Of a DNA stretch of 8,034 bases, positions 1 through 6,627 are shown in pieces (within the stretch, counting starts at the first letter, position 1; every line of letters begins with the position of its first letter). A program made the translations under genes and the position numbers. The stretch is from assembly GCA_027038335.1 (NCBI GenBank), contig JALVWI010000138.1:3293-11326 (forward strand). Reading direction: 5' to 3'. This DNA comes from Campylobacterales bacterium (lineage in GTDB: Bacteria > Campylobacterota > Campylobacteria > Campylobacterales > JALSKU01). A model generated the notes under the pieces. It had not been told where the DNA came from and made no database searches. It saw only the letters and a list, made by a program, of their open reading frames with translations.

Positions 1-104
1 TTATGCTGTTTTCCATTGCCTAGTACCGGTGGCATTGGAGGCATTTCACCTGCTACTAATGCTGTTGCTATAAGTACTGAAACACATATCATCTTTTTCA
101 TCAT
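1..104 (-). CDS. Small secreted protein, N-terminal part only (runs off left edge)
   Basis: The visible 34 residues begin MMKKMICVSVLIATALVAG, a good Sec signal peptide: a lysine-containing n-region, a hydrophobic core, and an A-x-G-type cleavage site near residue 19. They are followed by a short proline/methionine-rich stretch, EMPPMPPVLGNGKQH, and the frame is open to the window edge. Two adjacent ATG codons are possible starts. An AAAGAG purine tract (minus strand, 112-107) lies 2 nt from the first and 5 nt from the second (at 101), so the second may be the true start. The gene begins 16 nt after the stop of the upstream beta-barrel gene on the same strand, and the two are probably cotranscribed. 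I do not recognise the family. Export to the periplasm or outer membrane is inferred from the signal peptide only. Confidence 0.6.
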   Translation of the reverse strand, partial: MMKKMICVSVLIATALVAGEMPPMPPVLGNGKQH

Positions 105-120
105 TACTCTTTATATAAAA

Positions 121-1209
121 TCAAAATCTATATATCAAGCCAAATCTCACATAGCCATACTTATGGTCAAATGTAGTTTGGGTATATTTATTGTAAAGAT
201 ATGGGATTTCCCCGTTAAATTGTCTATACATTAGCTTAACTCCGCTATAAGCCAATATATTTTTAGTAATTTTTCTTGATAGTGTTGCATCTATAACATG
301 ATTTGTATTGATATAGCCAAGTCCTTTATCTCTATCATATCTACTATAAGTATAGGTAAGTTCCCACCCCATTTTTAACCAATCTAGAGATATATTAAAT
401 CCTCCGCTTATTCTACTTTCATCTCTATCAAGAGACTTTCTAGCATTATATTTGAGATATTTTGCTATTTTATATATCTCATCATTGGTGGTAATAGTAC
501 TTTTTATACTTGTTTTTCTATATGCTAAAAATAGTGCTATGTATAGATCATTTGTTATTTTTTTCTCTCCGATGGCTCTAATAAAATAAGATATATCTTC
601 CATATCTTTTAGCAATATAGCAGGTTTTTGAGTAAGGTTAAAAAAGTAGTCATCAGTACCATCGGAGTGTATTAGGTCTATTCTATATTTTCCTTCACTG
701 TTTTTGGTTATTTTTGTACTTTTTACATGTAAAAATTTTGTTGCTAAAGGTTCTAGATATCTATTGTCGCTATATGAAAGGTCGTGAGCATTGTTTGCCA
801 CAATTCCGATATCCAAAGCTGTTGCATTTACCATAGCATAGTCTGAATGGGTAATTTGGTAACGAATATAACCATTTATATGATTATTTTCCAATGTACC
901 GGAACCATATCCTATATCTTGTTTTGTATATTTTAAATGCAATAAAGATTTATCACTCAAAGCATATATGCCACCGATACTATATCCTTTCATATCTCCT
1001 ATAGCACCATAATTACTCTTAGAGCCTAACTCTTTTTGTTTAAGATGAAAAATATCCAACATATCGTTCATTTTTAGATATTCTATAAGCAAATTACTGC
1101 TTCCTTTTTTCATTGTATAAGCATGTAAATTACTTGCAACATATCTAATATGTTCTCCTCCATACAATATCACAACACTACTTATCATTATCAATAACAA
1201 TTTTTTCAT
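121..1209 (-). CDS. Putative outer-membrane beta-barrel protein
   Basis: This 362-residue protein starts with a signal peptide, MKKLLLIMISSVVILYGG, cleaved at about residues 17-19. The mature part has many short amphipathic strands with alternating aromatic and polar residues, for example in 'NGYIRYQI', 'KMGWELTYTYSRY' and 'YGYVRFGLIYRF'. It ends in phenylalanine, the terminal aromatic residue recognised by the BAM outer-membrane assembly machinery. These features indicate a beta-barrel in the outer membrane. I see no plug, TonB box or enzymatic motif, and I do not recognise a specific porin family, so the substrate is unknown. The ATG at 1209 is preceded by AAAGG (1225-1221) at 11 nt, a rather long spacing, and by a TATAAT -10 (1253-1248). 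The gene is transcribed away from the lipoprotein gene at 1377 and is followed 16 nt later by a small secreted-protein gene. Confidence 0.7.
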   Translation of the reverse strand: MKKLLLIMISSVVILYGGEHIRYVASNLHAYTMKKGSSNLLIEYLKMNDMLDIFHLKQKELGSKSNYGAIGDMKGYSIGGIYALSDKSLLHLKYTKQDIGYGSGTLENNHINGYIRYQITHSDYAMVNATALDIGIVANNAHDLSYSDNRYLEPLATKFLHVKSTKITKNSEGKYRIDLIHSDGTDDYFFNLTQKPAILLKDMEDISYFIRAIGEKKITNDLYIALFLAYRKTSIKSTITTNDEIYKIAKYLKYNARKSLDRDESRISGGFNISLDWLKMGWELTYTYSRYDRDKGLGYINTNHVIDATLSRKITKNILAYSGVKLMYRQFNGEIPYLYNKYTQTTFDHKYGYVRFGLIYRF

Positions 1210-1219
1210 AAATTTAAAA

Positions 1220-1247
1220 ACCTTTTATAATGCTTTTTAAAAAAGGT
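1220..1247. repeat. Inverted repeat ACCTTTT / AAAAGGT in the leader of the outer-membrane protein gene
   Basis: ACCTTTT at 1220-1226 and AAAAGGT at 1241-1247 are exact inverse complements separated by 14 nt. The gene-proximal arm contains the AAAGG ribosome-binding site of the minus-strand gene, and the distal arm overlaps the predicted transcription start. It could be an operator or, if transcription starts further upstream, a hairpin that hides the ribosome-binding site. The arms are short and AT-rich, so chance is a real alternative. Confidence 0.3.
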
Positions 1248-1253
1248 ATTATA
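1248..1253 (-). promoter_or_regulatory. Putative -10 box of the outer-membrane protein unit
   Basis: A perfect TATAAT on the minus strand, with no recognisable -35, gives a predicted transcription start near 1241 and a leader of about 30 nt before the ATG at 1209. This arrangement fits Campylobacterota housekeeping promoters, which rely on the -10 and often lack a -35. In such AT-rich DNA a chance match is possible. Confidence 0.4.
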
Positions 1254-1316
1254 TAGAAAAAATTATTAAATCTAGGGAAAATATTAAAATATTGTTTAAA
1301 AAAATATAAATTTATG

Positions 1317-1345
1317 TTGCTTTTGTTATAAAAATTTAGTATAAT
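1317..1345 (+). promoter_or_regulatory. Putative sigma-70 promoter of the lipoprotein gene
   Basis: A perfect -10 TATAAT lies at 1340-1345. A partial -35, TTGCTT, lies at 1317-1322 with an ideal 17-nt spacer, and transcription is expected to begin near 1352. The start codon at 1377 follows a strong ribosome-binding site, AGAGGAG (1365-1371), at 5 nt. This is the best-formed promoter in the window and suggests the lipoprotein gene is transcribed on its own. Confidence 0.65.
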
Positions 1346-1376
1346 GCGTAAATATAAATTTTAAAGAGGAGTTTAG

Positions 1377-3041
1377 ATGAAACATTTAAGTATAGTTACT
1401 AGTACATTATTGGCCGGTACATTGGCACTTACTATTGCAGGATGCGGCGGTGGCGGTGGCGGTGTAACTACTACAACCGGTACAGTTACGGATGGATATG
1501 TAAAAGGTGCTACTGTTTATGTAGATAAAAACGGTAACGGCATAGCAGATCCTGCCGAAGCAATATCAGGTAAGACAGATGCTCAGGGAAAATTTACTAT
1601 ACCTGCAACAGATAAAAAATATAGCATTATTTCTAAAGGCGGTAATGATACTACTACAGGTTTAGAAGCAGCTACTTTAATTGCTCCGGCAAATGCAAAA
1701 GTTCTTGTGCTTTCTCCTGTAACAACCTTTGTAGCAAAGGTAGGAAATGCTAAAAAAGCGGCACAAATTCTTGGAATTAGCGAAGATCAACTTTTTACAG
1801 ATCCGGTACAAAATCCAACAGCTGCAAAAGCAGTTGCAAAAGTTACTGTTGTGGCTCAAGCATTAGGTGTAAGCATAGCAGATATGGCTAAAGTAACAAA
1901 AGAAGATAATGCTACTACATTTGATGCAGTGATAACAAAAGTTGCAGAGACTAAGGGAATTGCTCAAGATAAAGTTGTAGCTACAAAAGCTGCTTTGACT
2001 AAAGTTGATAGTGTGAGTGTTGCAAAAGCTAGCGAAATAGCTGCATTTGAAAAAACTGTAGCAGTAGTAGCACAAGTAGCTAAAGCTGATCCGACTAAAG
2101 TAGAAAAAGTTGATATTACAAAAGTACAACAAGCATTAAAAACTGCAGAAGAGGCAAAAGTTGACGGCAAAAATGTAGATCCTGATTCAGCTATAAAAGC
2201 TATAACTGATACTATAGCTACAGCGAGTGATCCTGACTCTGCTTTGGATGATACAAGCAGTATAGCAGCTCAGGCTACTGCAAAACAGACAGAAAAAGAT
2301 CAACAAAGTAGTTCAAGTGCGGGAAGTAGTTCAAGTGCAGGAAGTAGCTCAAGTGCAGGAAGTAGCTCAAGTGCAGGAAGTAGTTCAAGTGCAGGAGGTA
2401 GTATAAGTGCAGGAGGTAGTATAAGTGCAGGAGGTAGTGCAGTAGCAGGAAACGGCAACTTCAATAAAATAGTTTATCATACAAATACTATAACATTAGG
2501 CAATAAAACTGTAGCTTTTAGCAGTAATGGTAATTTTAATCTATCAGTTCCGGCAGGAGCAAAATATACAGATTATTCAGCTATAACATTACCAAGTATT
2601 GTTCCAACACCTGATCTTTACGGAAAAAGTTATGCAGGTAGTTTGACTATTAAAATTGTAAGATTAAGCAATACAAACCAAACTGTAACATTTGGAGTTA
2701 ATGATGCAAACTTATCATTTGATGCTAGCGGTCAACCTTCATTTAAATTAGTTAAAGATACTACAAAAGTAACTGCTGAAGCAAAAGGTTTGGGCGGCAC
2801 TTTAGCTGCAGCAGGTAAAACTGCTACTGTTACACAAGATTTAACAAATACTGATCTAGGATTTGATTTAACAAAAATACAAGATAAAACAACAGCATCT
2901 TCAGCAGGTGTTAATAATGTATTAAATCAACTTGAAAATTATACTTTGCAAGATGGAAAGTATAGTGTTACCATAAAATTGACAACAGATGCCCCTATTT
3001 CTCCTAAAGAATTCAGTGGAGTAGTAACAGTAGGTGGTTGA
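1377..3041 (+). CDS. Repeat-containing lipoprotein with EF-hand-like loop and beta-rich C-terminus
   Basis: The 554-residue product has a type II signal peptide with the lipobox TIAGC. Cleavage before Cys23 leaves a lipidated cysteine followed by six glycines. The residue after Cys23 is Gly rather than Asp, which in enterobacteria favours outer-membrane sorting. Residues 35-76 resemble the Ig/transthyretin-like domain of surface proteins. They include DKNGNGIADPAE (50-61), whose D50, N52, N54, D58 and E61 match EF-hand calcium-loop positions 1, 3, 5, 9 and 12. Residues about 110-300 are Ala/Lys/Val-rich and probably helical. Residues 311-358 are eight six-residue repeats (SSSSAG, later GSISAG), a flexible linker. 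Residues 359-554 are predicted beta-rich and show no motif I recognise. Proteins of this N-terminal type are frequent in Campylobacterota. A surface-exposed or adhesin-like role is an inference. The gene appears monocistronic, with its own promoter and more than 800 bp of gap downstream. Confidence 0.8.
   Translation: MKHLSIVTSTLLAGTLALTIAGCGGGGGGVTTTTGTVTDGYVKGATVYVDKNGNGIADPAEAISGKTDAQGKFTIPATDKKYSIISKGGNDTTTGLEAATLIAPANAKVLVLSPVTTFVAKVGNAKKAAQILGISEDQLFTDPVQNPTAAKAVAKVTVVAQALGVSIADMAKVTKEDNATTFDAVITKVAETKGIAQDKVVATKAALTKVDSVSVAKASEIAAFEKTVAVVAQVAKADPTKVEKVDITKVQQALKTAEEAKVDGKNVDPDSAIKAITDTIATASDPDSALDDTSSIAAQATAKQTEKDQQSSSSAGSSSSAGSSSSAGSSSSAGSSSSAGGSISAGGSISAGGSAVAGNGNFNKIVYHTNTITLGNKTVAFSSNGNFNLSVPAGAKYTDYSAITLPSIVPTPDLYGKSYAGSLTIKIVRLSNTNQTVTFGVNDANLSFDASGQPSFKLVKDTTKVTAEAKGLGGTLAAAGKTATVTQDLTNTDLGFDLTKIQDKTTASSAGVNNVLNQLENYTLQDGKYSVTIKLTTDAPISPKEFSGVVTVGG
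2307..2450 (+). repeat. Eight in-frame 18-bp tandem repeats inside the lipoprotein gene
   Basis: Eight consecutive 18-bp units fill 2307-2450. Units 1-5 encode SSSSAG and differ only by silent changes (AGT/AGC and GCG/GCA). Units 6 and 7 encode GSISAG, and unit 8 is a degenerate GSAVAG. The unit length is a multiple of three, so gain or loss of copies would lengthen or shorten the linker without breaking the frame. The near-identity of units 1-5 beside divergent units 6-8 suggests recent duplication at the 5' side. Confidence 0.95.
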
Positions 3042-3044
3042 AAG

Positions 3045-3065
3045 TAATTAAAGTATACTTAATTA
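3045..3065. repeat. AT-rich imperfect palindrome just after the lipoprotein stop codon
   Basis: The core AAGTATACTT (3051-3060) is a perfect palindrome. It is flanked by TAATT (3045-3049) and AATTA (3061-3065), with one unpaired A at 3050. It begins 3 nt after the stop codon and is not followed by a T-tract. It could be a weak 3'-end structure or a protein-binding site, or simply AT-rich chance. Confidence 0.35.
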
Positions 3066-3105
3066 GATAAGTATATAGCTACAAGAAATATGTATATCAA
3101 GTTAT

Positions 3106-3140
3106 CTACGCCTCCCAATCATTATTGTTGAGAGGCGTAG
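3106..3140 (+). terminator. Strong hairpin downstream of the lipoprotein gene, possible transcript 3' end
   Basis: CTACGCCTC (3106-3114) pairs perfectly with GAGGCGTAG (3132-3140). After one C/A mismatch, C-G, two A-T pairs and a T-G wobble extend the stem around a 7-nt loop. It is the most GC-rich spot in a very AT-rich gap and begins 64 nt after the lipoprotein stop. On the plus strand the stem is followed by AAAAAA, not T's, and on the minus strand by no T-tract either, so it is not a canonical intrinsic terminator. It may instead protect the mRNA 3' end, act as a binding site, or serve as a non-canonical terminator. Confidence 0.45.
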
Positions 3141-3444
3141 AAAAAATGAATTATCAATTTATTAGTTTATTTTAAATTAGTTACAAATATCCATATTAAT
3201 TTAAATTTTAATTAGAATAATATTTTAGTATTTATATTTAAATAAATTAAATAGAGCTTATCTTATTGGAATATAAAAATATTTACATTGTATTGCTTAA
3301 CGCTCTTTAAATTTAGTATTCTTAGTATTTACTTGGATATTGTTCTCTAGCATTCTTTCTATAATTGCTATCCTATATTATTCCTTCTCTATTTGATTTT
3401 TCTAACAGAAGTAGTGTAAATGTGTATATTGTAAGTGACAGTAG
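3141..3444. other. AT-rich intergenic stretch without recognisable genes
   Basis: This stretch is extremely AT-rich, with frequent stops in all frames. The only longer open frame (3365-3547, plus) has no ribosome-binding site, has a composition unlike its neighbours, and overlaps the istB remnant out of frame, so I do not call it. I see no tRNA, no promoter pair of good quality and no left end of the IS element. The sequence changes character abruptly at about 3445-3460, where recognisable istB coding sequence begins. Confidence 0.6.
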
Positions 3445-3663
3445 ATGCAAAACATACTTAAAAAGTATGAGACAGGATCTATCATCATTACATCCAATCT
3501 TACTTTTACCAAATGGAAGGAGGCACTCAATAATGACGAAGCATTAACTACTGCGATACTTGATAGACTTATTCACCACTCATATCTTATCAATGTGATG
3601 GGTGAGAGTTATAGATTGAAGCAAAAAAGGGAAGCCGGTTTGCTAAATTTATCAGCAAAATAG
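3445..3663 (+). pseudogene. istB: Truncated IstB-like ATPase of an IS21 element, C-terminal part only
   Basis: The 72-residue open frame matches the end of IstB proteins. It contains 'KYETGSIIITSN' (typically RYExGSxIITSN, the sensor-1 region), 'KWKEAL', 'AILDRLIHHSYLINVMGESYR' in two parts (AILDRLIHHS, then GESYR) and the terminal 'QKREAGLL'. In a full protein of about 250 residues, IstB is the AAA+ ATPase that selects the target and activates the IstA transposase. Here the Walker A and Walker B motifs and the N-terminal domain are absent. A TAG codon lies directly before the ATG at 3445 and there is no convincing ribosome-binding site, so translation is unlikely. The surviving part is intact to its natural stop, so the loss is at the 5' side. 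Confidence 0.85.
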
Positions 3664-3673
3664 TGTTACGGAG

Positions 3674-3708
3674 TGGTACGTTTTACCTCTGCTTATTGGT
3701 ACATTTTT
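3674..3708 (+). repeat. Two terminal repeats of the IS21 right end
   Basis: TGGTACGTTTT (3674-3684) and TGGTACATTTTT (3697-3708) are spaced 23 nt apart, start to start, between the istB stop codon and the inferred end of the element. Repeated motifs in both ends, bound by the IstA transposase, are characteristic of the IS21 family. They support the element assignment independently of the protein fragment. Confidence 0.65.
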
Positions 3709-3723
3709 GGGTTGCACTTGACA

Positions 3724-3885
3724 ACATAATAGTATTGATATGTTTTTGAAGTTAGATGAGAATAAACATAGGTTGGCTTTTGACTGACAATTCAGGTTTA
3801 TATTATTATTTATATATAAAGCATTTATACAAAATTTTAGATATTTTTTGTATAATTGTACTCTTATTTTGTAAAAAGGATTGAA
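3724..3885 (+). promoter_or_regulatory. Upstream region and promoter of the polysaccharide-export operon
   Basis: A perfect -10 TATAAT lies at 3851-3856, directly preceded by a run of T's (TTTTTTG). This is a typical Campylobacterota promoter in which T-rich DNA replaces the -35. Transcription should start near 3863, about 23 nt before the start codon at 3886. The ribosome-binding site AAGGA (3876-3880) is 5 nt from that ATG. The rest of the stretch from 3724 is AT-rich and shows no further gene or repeat. Confidence 0.65.
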
Positions 3886-6627
3886 ATGATAAAAAAGATA
3901 ATGATACTACTTTTTATGATAAGTAGTTTTGCTTTTGCTCAATTATCTAAAAGTGATGTTACAAGCATTATAAAAAATAACCCTGAGCTTTTAAATACTC
4001 CTCAAGCACAGGCTATCATAAAAGAAAGAGGAATTACAAAGAAACAACTTTTACAATCAAATTCAAATATCAATAAGTCAATATATCTTAATGATAAAGT
4101 GGACAATAATTTATCTTTATTTAATATAGACAACAATAAAACCAATATATTTCAAGAAACAAATGAAACAAATGAAACATTTTATACTAATCCATTGGAA
4201 TACAAATCAAATATAAAAGTTTTAAAAGATATTAGAGACAAACAAAATATTGTAAGAAAATTAGAATTAAAAAGATTTAATGATAATTTCTTTAGAAATA
4301 AAAATAGGATAAATCCTGCAACTTTGCCTGTACCTGATTATTATATTATCAATAAAGGCGATACTATATCTATTTGGATATATGGCGGTGTCAACAAAAA
4401 TATCAATGCCAAAGTTGATAATAACGGCAATATCAATATAGAAAATTTTGGTCCTATTAAAGTGGCAGGATTAAGATTTGCAAAAGCTAAAAAAATTATC
4501 TCTACTGAATTATCCCATGCTTTTAATAATGCTAATGTTGCGGTTAATATCTCAAGTTACTCAACTATACAAGTTGTACTGACAGGGGATATAATAGCTC
4601 CCGGAATTTATAATACACCATCACTATCAACTCTTAAAGATCTTCTTATTCAAAGCGGAGGCATAAAAGAGAGCGGAAGTGTTAGAAATATTATTATAAA
4701 AAGAAATAATAAAATTTATAAAATTGTAGATATGTATGGTTTATTGACGGGCAAAAGCAATAATGCTAAAACACTTCTTAGAAGCGGAGATATTGTGTTT
4801 GTTCCAAAAGCTAAAAAAATTGTTGCTATTATGGGTAGCATTTACAGACCTGCACTTTATGAATTGAAAAATAACGAAAGTTTATATGACCTAATAAAAT
4901 ATGCCAATGGCTTAAAACCGGGAGCTTCACAATATGGTATTAAAATAGTGAGGTACAATAATCATAAAAATTTGATCATAAAAAATACAGATTATAAACA
5001 TTCAAGATATCAAATTTTAAAAAATGGGGATAAAGTATATGTATATAGTATAGATAAAGTTCAAAAACAATATATTTATCTATATGGAAATGTAGTGAGA
5101 CCGGGTAGTATTGAATATAAAAATAATATGACATTACATAGTCTTTTTGAACAAAAAATCAAACAAGTAGGATTAAAAGGAGTATTTTTAAATAATACTC
5201 TTTTTAGTTATGGTATGATAAAAAGAAGAGATAAGAATTTAAGTACTGAAGTAGTTAGTTTTAACCTTATGAATATACTATCAGATAAAAAAGATATAAA
5301 ACTTAAGCCGAATGACGAAATATATATTTTCAATAAATTAGATGTCAAAATCAATCCTTATGTCAGTATTAGCGGATCTATTGTGTTAAAAAGCGGTAAA
5401 TATCAATACTATAAAGGATTGACTGTCGGGGATCTTATAAATATAGCCGGCATCAAAGCTCCTTATGATACCTCAAATATAGAAGTTGTAACTTTTGATA
5501 AAAATAGTTTTAAACCTATGGTAAATTCTATTACCTCCAAAGAGGCAAAACATTATAAACTTACTCCTTTTGCCGAAGTACATTTGTTTAATTATTTTAA
5601 GACCAATCCTGTTTCATTTGCGTATATCAAAGGTGAAGTAAATTATCCAAAACAAGTAATCATAGATAGTAACACTACACTTTATGATATTATAAAATTA
5701 GCAGGAGGATTAACTGATAAAGCCTATAAACAAAAGTGTGAAATAGTTAGATACTATATCAAAAACGGTGAAAGAAAAAAGAAAATTATATCTATACCAC
5801 TTAGCAAGGCAGAAGATTTTAAGATCAATAAATTTGACGAAGTAACGATTTTAAAAATTCCTAATTGGAGTGAAAGGGAGACAGTTGAGCTAAAAGGAGA
5901 AGTAAAATTTCCCGGAACTTATGTCATAGAATCCGGTGATAAACTTGCTGATGTAATCAAAAGAGCAGGAGGCTTTACAAAAAAAGCATTTTTATATGGA
6001 GCGGTATTTACAAGAGAGGATATTAAAAAACTTCAAAGACAAAAATTAAGAGAATCTTTATTAAAATTGAAACAAAAAAGTATTTTACTTAGCAATTCTC
6101 CAAGAAGTGCCGGAGAACAAAAAGGAATCAATACTTTAGAAGCTGCTAATATGATAGATTCTCTTTCAAAAGAAGCTGAAAAATTTGAACCGATTGGTAG
6201 GATAACTATTCATTTGCAGAATAATTTTGAAAAATTTTCAAAAAGTCCATCAAATCTTACACTAAAAGGCGGGGATAAATTGTATGTACCTTCATTTAAT
6301 GATACTGTTCTTGTTATTGGAGAAGTTATGAATCCAACAGCTATCATTTATCAAGATGGAAGCCTAGAGACTTATATAAATAAAGCAGGAGGGCTTAGTG
6401 AATTGGCGGATGATAGCAATATTTATGTAGTACATGCAAATGGAGAAGCTGTGAAATACAATAAAGGGCTTTTTTCATCATCTGTTCATATAAAAAAGGG
6501 GGATACGATAGTAGTTCCTCAAAAATTAGTTACTGTTACCGGAATGCAGTTTGCTAAAGATGTTTCTAGTATTTTGTATCAATTTGCTGTCACGGTGGCT
6601 TCTCTTAAAACTGTTGGAGCATTTTAA
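3886..6627 (+). CDS. Multi-SLBB outer-membrane polysaccharide export protein (Wza/KpsD-like OPX)
   Basis: The product has 913 residues from the ATG at 3886. An in-frame TTG at 3856 overlaps the -10 box and lies before the expected transcript start, so I reject it. The signal peptide, MIKKIMILLFMISSFAFA, is followed by Gln and has no lipobox cysteine, unlike lipidated Wza and like KpsD. A polysaccharide-export (Poly_export) domain covers about 149-222 ('PVPDYYIINKGDTISIWIYG'). It is followed by about seven SLBB-type units starting near 229, 313, 398, 493, 579, 667 and 807, each with a G-x-(I/V)-x-x-P-like strand and often an 'AGG' turn. Between units 6 and 7 is a charged, probably coiled insert (about 710-770). 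The C-terminus is amphipathic ('FAKDVSSILYQFAVTVAS', 889-906) and could be the membrane-spanning helix. It would form the periplasmic/outer-membrane export channel. At more than 900 residues it is far longer than Wza (about 380) or KpsD (about 560), matching the large multi-SLBB subgroup. Confidence 0.88.
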   Translation: MIKKIMILLFMISSFAFAQLSKSDVTSIIKNNPELLNTPQAQAIIKERGITKKQLLQSNSNINKSIYLNDKVDNNLSLFNIDNNKTNIFQETNETNETFYTNPLEYKSNIKVLKDIRDKQNIVRKLELKRFNDNFFRNKNRINPATLPVPDYYIINKGDTISIWIYGGVNKNINAKVDNNGNINIENFGPIKVAGLRFAKAKKIISTELSHAFNNANVAVNISSYSTIQVVLTGDIIAPGIYNTPSLSTLKDLLIQSGGIKESGSVRNIIIKRNNKIYKIVDMYGLLTGKSNNAKTLLRSGDIVFVPKAKKIVAIMGSIYRPALYELKNNESLYDLIKYANGLKPGASQYGIKIVRYNNHKNLIIKNTDYKHSRYQILKNGDKVYVYSIDKVQKQYIYLYGNVVRPGSIEYKNNMTLHSLFEQKIKQVGLKGVFLNNTLFSYGMIKRRDKNLSTEVVSFNLMNILSDKKDIKLKPNDEIYIFNKLDVKINPYVSISGSIVLKSGKYQYYKGLTVGDLINIAGIKAPYDTSNIEVVTFDKNSFKPMVNSITSKEAKHYKLTPFAEVHLFNYFKTNPVSFAYIKGEVNYPKQVIIDSNTTLYDIIKLAGGLTDKAYKQKCEIVRYYIKNGERKKKIISIPLSKAEDFKINKFDEVTILKIPNWSERETVELKGEVKFPGTYVIESGDKLADVIKRAGGFTKKAFLYGAVFTREDIKKLQRQKLRESLLKLKQKSILLSNSPRSAGEQKGINTLEAANMIDSLSKEAEKFEPIGRITIHLQNNFEKFSKSPSNLTLKGGDKLYVPSFNDTVLVIGEVMNPTAIIYQDGSLETYINKAGGLSELADDSNIYVVHANGEAVKYNKGLFSSSVHIKKGDTIVVPQKLVTVTGMQFAKDVSSILYQFAVTVASLKTVGAF
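4156..4179 (+). repeat. Short 9-bp tandem repeat in the OPX gene
   Basis: GAAACAAAT occurs twice and is followed by a partial third copy, GAAACA. Together they encode the ETNETNET linker (about residues 91-98) between the secreted N-terminus and the export domain. The unit is in frame, so copy changes would be tolerated. It is short enough to be coincidental. Confidence 0.6.

Larger units (their letters stand above)
3445..3723 (+). mobile_element. Right-hand remnant of an IS21-family insertion sequence
   Basis: The segment contains the C-terminal part of an IstB-like helper protein, followed directly by sequence with the layout of an IS21-family end. Two copies of a TGGTAC-TTTT motif lie at 3674 and 3697, and the element then apparently ends in TTGACA at 3723. 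IS21 elements normally encode IstA (a DDE transposase) and IstB (an AAA+ ATPase) and carry multiple terminal repeats of this kind. IstA, most of IstB and the left end are missing, so the element is dead. The left boundary is set only by where istB similarity starts, and the exact right terminus is inferred from the terminal CA. Confidence 0.75.

Noticed and set aside
16..234. Plus-strand open frame of 72 codons
   Set aside because: It overlaps two minus-strand genes that both have clear signal peptides, and its product has no recognisable feature.
1677..2170. Three minus-strand open frames (1677-1859, 1863-2132, 1964-2170) opposite the lipoprotein gene
   Set aside because: They lie wholly inside a strong plus-strand gene and have low-complexity Cys/Phe/Ser/Tyr-rich or Ala/Thr-rich translations typical of antisense shadows.
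2307..2450. CRISPR-like array
   Set aside because: The 18-bp units are directly adjacent with no spacers and lie in frame within a gene, so this is a coding minisatellite.
3106..3140. Canonical intrinsic terminator
   Set aside because: The hairpin is good but no T-tract follows it on either strand, so it is reported only as a possible non-canonical 3' end.
3365..3547. Plus-strand open frame of 60 codons upstream of and overlapping the istB remnant
   Set aside because: It has no ribosome-binding site and crosses the istB remnant in the wrong frame. I looked for a frameshifted upstream part of IstB in it and found none.
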